A stretch of 64,000 nucleotides of DNA from Humidesulfovibrio sp. (lineage in GTDB: Bacteria > Desulfobacterota > Desulfovibrionia > Desulfovibrionales > Desulfovibrionaceae), in contig JARLHQ010000006.1 of the NCBI GenBank assembly GCA_031292175.1, positions 1 through 64,000 of the forward strand. The letters are read 5' to 3'. Made by a program: the position numbers and the translations under genes. A model generated the notes under the pieces. The model was not told the DNA's origin and did not search any database. It was given only the letters and a program-made list of their open reading frames with translations. Below are positions 33,498-39,883 of this stretch, one piece after another (the stretch's first letter is position 1; the number at the start of each line of letters is the position of its first letter).

Positions 33498-33716
33498 TCA
33501 GAACCTCAGTTGCGAAAGCTGTGCGCAATCGGAGCGGTAGGAGCACCCCCCCTGATCGCAGCAACCGTCTTTCGCTTTACCGAAGCAGTCGAAGTTGCCC
33601 TCGCGACGTTGCGCTCTGCGCACGCTCTCTATGCGCGCCAGGAGGCCTTCCATGCGCGCGCCCTTGCCTCCGCTGGAGATCTTCGATCTCGTCGTTGTCG
33701 CCTTCTGTGTACTCAT
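33498..33716 (-). CDS. Small cysteine-rich protein (GNFDCFGKA motif) in the hsp20 operon
   Basis: A 72-residue basic protein: a Lys/Arg/Ser-rich start, a helix MEGLLARIESVRRAQRREG and then a compact block with four cysteines, GNFDCFGKAKDGCCDQGGCSYRSDC (five counting the adjacent CC). The cysteine spacing suggests a zinc or iron-sulfur site. GGGAG seven bases upstream supports the start at 33716. It begins 43 bases after the hsp20 stop, so heat-shock coexpression is likely. Function unknown. Confidence 0.68.
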   Translation of the reverse strand: MSTQKATTTRSKISSGGKGARMEGLLARIESVRRAQRREGNFDCFGKAKDGCCDQGGCSYRSDCAQLSQLRF

Positions 33717-33759
33717 CGCTCCACTCCCTTACCGTTCTGGAACCATCTTGCGTACGGGG

Positions 33760-34239
33760 CTATTCCTCGACCTTGATCATCTGGGCGGGCTTCGAAGGCT
33801 CGGCCTTGGGCAAGGCCACGTGGAGCACACCCTTTTCGAAGCGGGCCTTGATGTCGGCCCCGCTCACCTTGGTCGGAAGCTGGATCGAGCGCGTGAACTT
33901 TCCATAGCTGCGCTCGATGCGGTGGTAGTTGTCCTTCTTCTCCTCGCCCTCAAACTTTTTCTCGCCGGTGATGACCAGGGAATCGCCCTCAAGAGAAACC
34001 TCGACATCCTTGGCCTCCAGGCCAGGCAACTCGGCATCGACGGAGACTTCCTTCTCCGTTTCCGAGACATTGACCACCGGGAACGCGTCTTTCCAGCCGA
34101 ACACATTCTTCTGCAACTCCCCAAGGGCCGGAAAACCGAAAGGATGCCGCCAGAAGTCTTCCATCATATCCGCGAAGCTAACGGGCCGTAAGGATTCTTC
34201 CGAACGTCTGCGCAGAGTCGGCAACCATTCTTTCATCAT
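33760..34239 (-). CDS. Small heat-shock protein, Hsp20/alpha-crystallin family
   Basis: A 159-residue ATP-independent chaperone that holds unfolding proteins. The alpha-crystallin domain (about 50-150) shows FPVVNVSETEKEVSVDAELPG, the DVEVSLEGDSLVITGEKK strands and the ARFEKGVLHVALPKAE A-x-x-x-x-G-V-L motif; a short C-terminal tail ends in MIKVEE. The start at 34239 (MMKEWLPTL) has GGAGG eight bases upstream. It heads a minus-strand series with the two small genes below. A likely promoter lies at 34342-34369. Confidence 0.94.
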   Translation of the reverse strand: MMKEWLPTLRRRSEESLRPVSFADMMEDFWRHPFGFPALGELQKNVFGWKDAFPVVNVSETEKEVSVDAELPGLEAKDVEVSLEGDSLVITGEKKFEGEEKKDNYHRIERSYGKFTRSIQLPTKVSGADIKARFEKGVLHVALPKAEPSKPAQMIKVEE

Positions 34240-34341
34240 TGCACTGCCCTCCGTTACATGGTTCTCCCATCCTAACACGTGGCGCTGATCCGGAATGAAC
34301 CCTCTCGACACCGAACAGGCCTTCTTCGGAATCTACATCAG

Positions 34342-34369
34342 AAAATAGTCATTCGCACAAAATTCACAA
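34342..34369 (-). promoter_or_regulatory. Possible promoter of the hsp20 operon
   Basis: On the minus strand TTGTGA (34364-34369), a 16-base spacer and TATTTT (34342-34347) lie ~100 bases before hsp20. The match is fair only, and no clear heat-shock sigma (CTTGAAA / CCCCAT) pair was found. The rest of 34240-34580 is AT-rich and shows no gene I can support. Confidence 0.45.
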
Positions 34370-34580
34370 GCGTTTTTTACTGCTCCGCAGTGGCTCAAAG
34401 AGGTATCTTCTCGATCCCCCATGCAAAAAAATTTCGGCCCTATTTGCACCAATAAACACATCGGCGGAGGGGCGCTTCCTCGGGGCAAAATGCCCCCAAC
34501 TTCACGCCACTGCCCCTGCCCCCCCATTGCGCCAAAAGCTGCACAAGCGGCATTTTTTTTCAGAGTAATATGGTCTGATT

Positions 34581-34598
34581 TGTGCACATGCCTGCACA
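34581..34598. promoter_or_regulatory. Inverted repeat upstream of the ZraP-like pair (possible activator site)
   Basis: TGTGCA, a 6-base spacer and TGCACA form a perfect dyad ~55 bases upstream of the -24 element at 34652. The distance suits an enhancer site of a sigma-54 activator. Confidence 0.55.
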
Positions 34599-34651
34599 TA
34601 ACAATTCACAAGAAATAGCACAACAATAGGATATCGTTCAATTTTAAACGA

Positions 34652-34667
34652 TGGCACAGCGTATGCT
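34652..34667 (+). promoter_or_regulatory. Sigma-54 (-24/-12) promoter of the ZraP-like genes
   Basis: TGGCACAGCGTATGCT has GG and GC exactly ten bases apart and a single mismatch to TGGCAC-N5-TTGC. Predicted start is near 34679, about 44 bases before the first start codon. A further dyad, ATCGTT (34633-34638) / AACGAT (34647-34652), abuts it. Confidence 0.85.
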
Positions 34668-34722
34668 TTAATGCAGGCAACGCTCGACGCTGCAACCGTT
34701 CGCAACCCCTTGGAGGTCTATC

Positions 34723-34983
34723 ATGAAGCGTTTCCCGAAGATTCTTGTGGCCACCTGCGCCGCCCTCGCTCTCACCGCGTCCCTGGCCCTGGCCGCCGAT
34801 GCCACGTCCGCAAAGTCCACCGTGCCCGCCACGGCCCAGATCAATTGCCCCGGCGCCGTCAGCGGCCAGATGGGCTCCGGCATGATGGGCTCCAGTCAGA
34901 TGGGCTCCGGCCGGATGGGCTATAACAATACCGGAACGCGGGCCAACACCGGTCAGACCGCCGGCACGAACCGCTCCCTCTAG
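34723..34983 (+). CDS. Small secreted Met/Gly-rich protein (truncated ZraP-like paralogue)
   Basis: An 86-residue exported protein. The signal peptide (MKRFPKILVATCAALALTAS, cleavage after ALAA) is nearly identical to that of the next gene, including at DNA level. The mature part lacks the helical core and instead has a Met/Gly/Ser stretch (SGQMGSGMMGSSQMGSGRMG) followed by an Asn/Thr/Gly tail. Met-rich segments often bind Cu(I) or Ag(I). GGAGG six bases upstream supports the start. It is likely a duplicate of the downstream gene reduced to signal plus metal-binding tail. Confidence 0.8.
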   Translation: MKRFPKILVATCAALALTASLALAADATSAKSTVPATAQINCPGAVSGQMGSGMMGSSQMGSGRMGYNNTGTRANTGQTAGTNRSL

Positions 34984-35119
34984 CCGAAAGGCTGGCCTTC
35001 GGCGGTGTTCCCCCTCCCCCCCACCGTCGAAGGCCATGTGGCAAAGGCTCAGAACGAAACACAACCTGCCCGATCCCCAAGTGGTACGAGGCGCAACCAC
35101 CAACAAAAGAGAGCACCTG

Positions 35120-35722
35120 ATGAAACGTTTCCCGAAGATCCTCGTGGCCACCTGCGCCGCCGTCGCCCTTTCCTCCTCCCTGGCCCTGGCCGCTGAAACA
35201 CCGAAGGACGCGGCCTCCGCTCCCGCGCCCATGCGTTCCGGCGCGCACGGCATGATGGACCCCATGATGGGTCCCCTGTCGCAGCTGTCCCCGGAGAAGC
35301 AGGAAGCCGCGCGCAAACTCATGGCCGAAAACGCCAAGGCGCTTTTCCCGCTGCACCAGAGCCTGTATGCCAAGTACGCCGAACTGGAGGCCGTCAACGC
35401 CGCTGGCGAGGGTGATTCCAACAAGGCCAAGGCGGTCATCCGCGACATCTCCGACCTGAACGCCAAGATGCTTATTGAGAACAGCAAGTTCCGCACCCGC
35501 ATGTTCAAGGAGACCGGCCTGCGCGTGCCCGTGATGGGGCATGGGATGATGGGCGGGATGATGGGCGGCAAGAGCATGTGTGGCGAGATGGCGGCCAAGA
35601 TGGGCGGCATGATGAGTGGTGGCAAGATGGGTGGCCAGATGAACGGTGGCCAGATGAACGGTGGCCAGATGGACGCCATGCCCGGCGCCATGGCGCCTGG
35701 CCACAGCGGCGACGGCAAATAG
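35120..35722 (+). CDS. ZraP/CpxP-like periplasmic metal-responsive protein with Met-rich tail
   Basis: A 200-residue periplasmic protein. After the signal peptide (1-~25), residues about 50-140 form the helical ZraP/Spy-type core (LSPEKQEAARKLMAENAKAL ... DISDLNAKMLIENSKFRTRM). The tail (about 145-200) is extraordinarily Met/Gly-rich, with GHGMMGGMMGG, a lone CGEMAAKMGGMM and three tandem GGQMNGGQM-like units. ZraP is a zinc-binding periplasmic chaperone whose gene in E. coli is sigma-54-dependent, as here. The Met-rich tail hints at soft metals. The start at 35120 is internal to a longer frame but begins a clear signal peptide. A strong terminator follows. Confidence 0.88.
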   Translation: MKRFPKILVATCAAVALSSSLALAAETPKDAASAPAPMRSGAHGMMDPMMGPLSQLSPEKQEAARKLMAENAKALFPLHQSLYAKYAELEAVNAAGEGDSNKAKAVIRDISDLNAKMLIENSKFRTRMFKETGLRVPVMGHGMMGGMMGGKSMCGEMAAKMGGMMSGGKMGGQMNGGQMNGGQMDAMPGAMAPGHSGDGK

Positions 35723-35744
35723 CCGCGGCGGCAATGGCTTTACG

Positions 35745-35779
35745 CGGGCGGTCCTCAGACGGGGACCGCCCGTTTTTTT
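35745..35779 (+). terminator. Rho-independent terminator after the ZraP-like gene
   Basis: CGGGCGGTCC and GGACCGCCCG form a 10-bp stem with an 8-base loop, followed by seven T. It lies 22 bases past the stop codon. Confidence 0.95.
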
Positions 35780-36542
35780 ATGGGCGCGCCTGCTCCAGCC
35801 GCCAGGCGATGCGGAGGCGTTCGAAGTCCCGGCGCGGCAGCTGCGCCAGCACCGGATGTTTCGACGCGTCAAGCCAGCGCAACAGGAGCAGCATGTCCGC
35901 CTGGTCCATGTTCGTGCAGCCGGAAGACGCCACGCCCCGGCCCAGCCAGATGTGCAAAAAAATGCAGGAGCCGTCGCCGGGCTGCACGGATTCGGCGTTG
36001 TGACGCACAAAAACGCCCAGCCGGTACTGGCCGTCCGGACGGCTCATGACCTCGGCGCTGTTCCAGTCCCGCTCCCCCACCGCCGCGCTCTCGACAAGCT
36101 GGTTGTACAAGCGCGAATGCGAGTCATCCACACAGACCAGCCCCTCGTCCACGCGCACCAGCGGCAGCGTTGCCGGACCGACCTCACCGGGATCACGCGC
36201 GAAGCCCTGGCCCAGGGCAAAAAGCCCGGCCGGGGCGCGGCCATCGCCCTCACGCTTCACCGGCCCGGCACCAAGGGCCAGGCCATGGAGTCCGCGCCCC
36301 CAGCCCAGGCCGTTGCGCCCAAGGTTGACGGCGAAGCTCGTTCCCACCGGCTTCCAGTCCCCATCCGGCCCGGAGCGTTCAAAGCGCTGCATCCGGGCCT
36401 CGGTGTACTGCCAGTCCTCGGCCACCACCAAAAGCAGCTGCCGGGACGGGTCGGTGAGATCCGCGCCCCCCAGCGGCAGCGGTCTGCCCGCGCAACCGCA
36501 AAGCAGGGCCGCGCAGGCCGCAAGCGCCAGCAGCCGCTTCAT
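35778..36542 (-). CDS. Lipoprotein L,D-transpeptidase family (YkuD) protein
   Basis: A 254-residue exported lipoprotein: signal ending LLCGCAG (lipobox cysteine near 17). The YkuD catalytic block is CIFLHIWLGRGVASSGCTNMD, with His and the nucleophile Cys in SSGC. Members cross-link peptidoglycan or attach proteins to it. The upstream LLLVVAEDW region and GPVKREGDGRAPAGLFAL match the fold. Its start overlaps the VOC gene stop by four bases (ATGA), so the two are coupled. Convergent with the ZraP-like gene and sharing its terminator region. Confidence 0.88.
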   Translation of the reverse strand: MKRLLALAACAALLCGCAGRPLPLGGADLTDPSRQLLLVVAEDWQYTEARMQRFERSGPDGDWKPVGTSFAVNLGRNGLGWGRGLHGLALGAGPVKREGDGRAPAGLFALGQGFARDPGEVGPATLPLVRVDEGLVCVDDSHSRLYNQLVESAAVGERDWNSAEVMSRPDGQYRLGVFVRHNAESVQPGDGSCIFLHIWLGRGVASSGCTNMDQADMLLLLRWLDASKHPVLAQLPRRDFERLRIAWRLEQARP

Positions 36543-36985
36543 ATGGGCGCGGGCAACGCCAGCCCGCCCTGGTCGTTCAATTCAAAGCACGGGGCGTGCA
36601 CCGCCTCCCAGAGATGCCCTTCCGGATCCTCGAAGTAACCGGAATACCCACCCCAGAAGGCCTCCTGCGCGGGCTTGGCCAGGCGTGCGCCCGCGGCCAC
36701 GGCCCGGGCCAGCAGGGCGTCCACCTCCGCACGGTCGGCGCAGTTGCAGGCCAGGGTCACGCCATCAAAACTTCCGGCCGGAGCCAGACGTCCGGCGGGC
36801 AGGCAGGCGTCCTCGGCCAGCGCCACGCGCGGATACAACGCCAGCACGACGCTTCCGCAATTGTAGAAGCGGATGTGCTCGTCGCTGGCGGCCGAGGGCT
36901 GCAGCCCAAGCCCTTGCTCATAGAACGCGCGGGCGCGGACAAGATCATCCACGCCAAGAGTCACCACAGTCAGCCGCAAATCCAT
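36539..36985 (-). CDS. VOC (glyoxalase/bleomycin-resistance fold) protein
   Basis: A 148-residue single-domain VOC protein with LTVVTLGVDDLVRARAFYEQGLGL at the N-terminus and GYSGYFEDPEGHLWEAVHAP near the C-terminus, the two ends of a paired beta-alpha-beta-beta-beta fold; the metal ligand Glu in the latter is present. The start was set at 36985 (MDLRLTVVTL). The substrate is unknown. It overlaps the transpeptidase gene by four bases. Confidence 0.85.
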   Translation of the reverse strand: MDLRLTVVTLGVDDLVRARAFYEQGLGLQPSAASDEHIRFYNCGSVVLALYPRVALAEDACLPAGRLAPAGSFDGVTLACNCADRAEVDALLARAVAAGARLAKPAQEAFWGGYSGYFEDPEGHLWEAVHAPCFELNDQGGLALPAPI

Positions 36986-37122
36986 GCCAGCATCTCCTGT
37001 CACAGGTTGGAGGCAGCGCCCGCCATCGCAAGCACAACGCCTCGCCGTTGCCCACAATCATGCACGCGTCGCCGGGCGGCGCTCCCGGCTTCAGGCGCTC
37101 GTTGCGCCCGCTCATGCGGCCC

Positions 37123-37797
37123 TCAAGCCTTGGCCGCGGCCTGCCGCGCCAGCGCAAGGTCGGCCAGGGCGTTCACCGCGCTGGCGGCCAGAGCCGAGCC
37201 GCCCTTGCGGCCCTCAATGACAATAAAGGGAACCGCGCTCTGCGCCAGGAGCAGGGCCTTGGACTCCGCGGCGTTGACAAAGCCCACGGGCATGCCCACG
37301 ACAAGCGCGGGCTTGGCCCGCCCGGCCTCGATGTGCTCCAGCAGGCGCAACAGCGCCGTGGGCGCATTGCCGATGACATAAATATCCGGTTTGATGCGCG
37401 AGACGGCGAAATCGACCGCCGCGCGCGCGCGGGTGCAGCCAAGCTGGCGCGATAGCTCCAGCACCTCGGCATCGCGCATGAGGCAGCGCACCTGGCAGCC
37501 CAGCTTGTCCATGCGGCGGTCCGGAATGCCCGCCCGGGCCATCTCCGTGTCTGTGACAAGCACCGCGCCAGCGGCCAGGGCGCTTAGGCCCGCCTCCACG
37601 GCGCGGGGGTGGAAACGCACAAGCTGAAGCATCTCGAAGTCCGCCGTGGTGTGGATCATGCGCCGCACCACGGGCCACTCGGCCCCGGCATACGGCCTTG
37701 GCTCCGGCACCTCGGCATCGATGATGCGCAGGGACTCGGCCTCGATGTCCTCGCCGCGCCGGATATCCAGAACGCTGTCGCGCGGGTTCACGCTCAT
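37123..37797 (-). CDS. cbiC: Precorrin-8X / cobalt-precorrin-8 methylmutase
   Basis: Catalyses the methyl migration giving (cobyrinic) hydrogenobyrinate in corrin synthesis. At 224 residues it has the usual CobH/CbiC length. VRRMIHTTADFEMLQLVRF (the catalytic His region), DTEMARAGI, YVIGNAPTALLRLLEHIEAG and VGMPVGFVNAAESK are typical. The start at 37797 (MSVNPRDSVLD) has GGGAGG upstream and overlaps deoC by four bases. No other cobalamin gene and no B12 riboswitch was seen nearby, so this cbiC is isolated. Confidence 0.94.
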   Translation of the reverse strand: MSVNPRDSVLDIRRGEDIEAESLRIIDAEVPEPRPYAGAEWPVVRRMIHTTADFEMLQLVRFHPRAVEAGLSALAAGAVLVTDTEMARAGIPDRRMDKLGCQVRCLMRDAEVLELSRQLGCTRARAAVDFAVSRIKPDIYVIGNAPTALLRLLEHIEAGRAKPALVVGMPVGFVNAAESKALLLAQSAVPFIVIEGRKGGSALAASAVNALADLALARQAAAKA

Positions 37798-38483
37798 TGG
37801 GTTCCTCCCAGGCTCTTCATTATGGCCACCCCGGCCGAGGCGCCGAGGCGCTCCGCACCGGCGGCGAGCAACTCCAGGGCATCGTCCAGGGTGCGGATGC
37901 CCCCGCTGGCCTTGACCCCCACGTGCCGACCCCGCGCGACGGAATCGGCAACGCGCCGCAGCAGGGCCACGTCGGCCACCGTGGCGCCGCTCTTGGCGAA
38001 GCCTGTGCTCGTTTTGACAAAGGCCGCGCCCGCTTCCACGGCCAGGCGGCAGGCCAGCTCCTTTTCCGCGTCGGTGAGCAGGCAGGTCTCCAGGATCACC
38101 TTGACCGCGGCGTGCCCGCAGGCGCGCACCACCAGGGCGATGTCGCGCCGCGCCGCGTCCGGCTCGCCGCTTTTGAGCGCGCCGATGTTCAGCACCATGT
38201 CCACCTCGGCCGCGCCCTGCTCCACGGCCAGCGCCGCCTCCCGCGCCTTGATGTCCGTCTGCGCCGCGCCCAGCGGAAAACCGGCCACGGTGATGGGCAG
38301 GGGCGCGTGCCCGCGCAGGCAGGACACAGCGCGCGGCAGATGCCAGGGATTCACGCACACGGCCTTGAAGCCGTACTGCACGGCCTCCGCGCACAGGGCC
38401 TCTATTGCCGCCGCCGTGGCGTCGGGCTTGAGCAGGGTATGATCGATGCGGGCGGCCAGCTCGGCCGTTGTCAAAGCGGGCAT
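37794..38483 (-). CDS. deoC: Deoxyribose-phosphate aldolase
   Basis: Splits 2-deoxyribose-5-phosphate to glyceraldehyde-3-phosphate and acetaldehyde. The 229-residue class I aldolase has DMVLNIGALKSG, KVILETCLLTDAE, FVKTSTGFAKSGAT (Schiff-base Lys region) and GVKASGGIRTLDDAL, all conserved. The start at 38483 follows GGAG. It overlaps cbiC by four bases, an odd partnership because the pathways are unrelated except that both touch cobalamin-dependent deoxynucleotide or propanediol metabolism only indirectly. Confidence 0.96.
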   Translation of the reverse strand: MPALTTAELAARIDHTLLKPDATAAAIEALCAEAVQYGFKAVCVNPWHLPRAVSCLRGHAPLPITVAGFPLGAAQTDIKAREAALAVEQGAAEVDMVLNIGALKSGEPDAARRDIALVVRACGHAAVKVILETCLLTDAEKELACRLAVEAGAAFVKTSTGFAKSGATVADVALLRRVADSVARGRHVGVKASGGIRTLDDALELLAAGAERLGASAGVAIMKSLGGTQ

Positions 38484-38542
38484 GGGGCTCCGGGGATTTC
38501 AGGGTTTCTCGGCGCGCGCGCCGTTATTAGGATGCGCAGACT

Positions 38543-38574
38543 ATCGTCTTTGCGACCCTTCGGGTCAAGACGAT
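38543..38574. other. Long stem-loop upstream of deoC and the RND operon
   Basis: ATCGTCTT/AAGACGAT and GACCC/GGGTC arms, separated by a 3-base bulge on one side, form a 13-bp hairpin with a TTC loop. It lies in the 212-base divergent gap between deoC and the efflux genes. No T-run follows. Confidence 0.6.
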
Positions 38575-38695
38575 CCAGGCGCCCGGCAGGCCAGGGGGCA
38601 TCTCTTCCTTCAAAAAAGCCTGTGCTATTTTTGGGTTGCAAATTACGGCACAGCATGCAAGACAATATACTAAGCCCATCAAGCAGGAGCAAGCC

Positions 38696-39871
38696 ATGCC
38701 GCGTGTCCTGTCCATGCTTGTCGTCTGTGCACTCTCCTCCGCCCTGCTGACCTCCTGCGGGCGCGGCAAAAGCGAAGGCCCGAACCCCGCGCCCGTGGTC
38801 ACGGCCCAGGCGGAGTTCAAGGACGCGCCGTACGTGCTTTCCACGGTGGGCACCATCAAGGCCGCTGTCAGCGTGAACATCAAGAGCAAATACGCGGCGC
38901 ACATCATAAAGGTGCATTTCGTCGAGGGCAGCCTGGTCAAGGCCGGGCAGGTGCTGTTCACCGTCGACCCCGCCACCTACGCCCTTTCCGAGCAGCAGGC
39001 CGGAGCCACCTACCAGCACGACAAGGCCGACTACGAGCAGGCCGCTCGCGATCTAAAACGCTACAAGGTTCTCGCCGAGCAGGACGTCATCAGCCGCGAG
39101 CAATACGAGGAGAAGGCCACTGCCGCCGCACTCGCCAAAAATACCATGCGCGCCAGCGGGGCGAACGCCTCCCTGGCCCGGCAGAACCTCTCGTACAACA
39201 CCATCACCTCGCCCATCAACGGCCGCATCGGCGCGACGCTCTTCGACGAAGGCAGTTTCATCAGGGACAAGGACGACGTCCTGGCCGTGGTGAACACCAC
39301 CTCGCCGCTTGAGGTCAGTTTCGCCCTGCCGGAGCGCTACCTGAGCGAGGTCCGCAAGCGGCTGGCGCAGGGGCCGCTCCGGGTGCAAGCCGCCGCTCCG
39401 GGCATGGAGGACCACCCGGAAGTGGGCAGCCTCACATTCATCGACAATCAGGTGGAGGCGGGCACCGGAACCGTGCTCATGAAGGCGCGGTTCGACAATC
39501 CGGAGGGCCATCTCTGGCCCGGTCAGTTCGTCACCGTGGGGCTGGTGCTCAAGACCGTGCCCAAGGCCGTGGTGGTGCCTGATCGCGCCGTGCAGACCGG
39601 CCCCGCCGGCACCTACGTCTTCATCATCAAGGACGGCAAAGCCGAAATGCGGACCGTCACCGTGGGCTTCCGCGTCAACCAATTCCTGGTCATAGAACAT
39701 GGACTGAGCGCTGGCGAAACCGTGGTCGTGGAGGGGCATCTGCGTCTGGTGCCCGGCGCGCCTGTGGCGGCCACGCCGCTGCGGGAAACCACAGAGCCTG
39801 CTCCCGCGAAGCCACAGCCGGCGGAGACCGCCGCCGTGAACGCCACGGCCAACGCCCCCAGGCCCGAATAG
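38696..39871 (+). CDS. RND efflux membrane-fusion protein (lipoprotein)
   Basis: A 391-residue periplasmic adaptor linking the inner-membrane pump to an outer-membrane channel. The signal ends in LLTSCG, a lipobox cysteine near residue 21. The lipoyl half-motif AHIIKVHFVEGSLVKAGQVLF, a coiled-coil hairpin (about 95-155) and a second lipoyl part TSPINGRIGATLFDEGSFI are followed by beta-barrel and membrane-proximal domains. The tail is Pro/Ala-rich. AGGAGC upstream supports the start at 38696. It forms an operon with the pump gene (12 bases apart). No TolC-like gene is adjacent. Confidence 0.93.
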   Translation: MPRVLSMLVVCALSSALLTSCGRGKSEGPNPAPVVTAQAEFKDAPYVLSTVGTIKAAVSVNIKSKYAAHIIKVHFVEGSLVKAGQVLFTVDPATYALSEQQAGATYQHDKADYEQAARDLKRYKVLAEQDVISREQYEEKATAAALAKNTMRASGANASLARQNLSYNTITSPINGRIGATLFDEGSFIRDKDDVLAVVNTTSPLEVSFALPERYLSEVRKRLAQGPLRVQAAAPGMEDHPEVGSLTFIDNQVEAGTGTVLMKARFDNPEGHLWPGQFVTVGLVLKTVPKAVVVPDRAVQTGPAGTYVFIIKDGKAEMRTVTVGFRVNQFLVIEHGLSAGETVVVEGHLRLVPGAPVAATPLRETTEPAPAKPQPAETAAVNATANAPRPE

Positions 39872-39883
39872 GGCCGAGGCCGC

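Noticed and set aside
38610-38650. Near-match to a sigma-54 promoter (GTGCCGTAATTTGC, minus strand) before deoC
   Set aside because: The -24 element has GT instead of GG at the required spacing, so it fails the strict rule.
37798-38700. Cobalamin riboswitch before cbiC
   Set aside because: No B12-box-like conserved sequence or fold could be found in or before deoC-cbiC.
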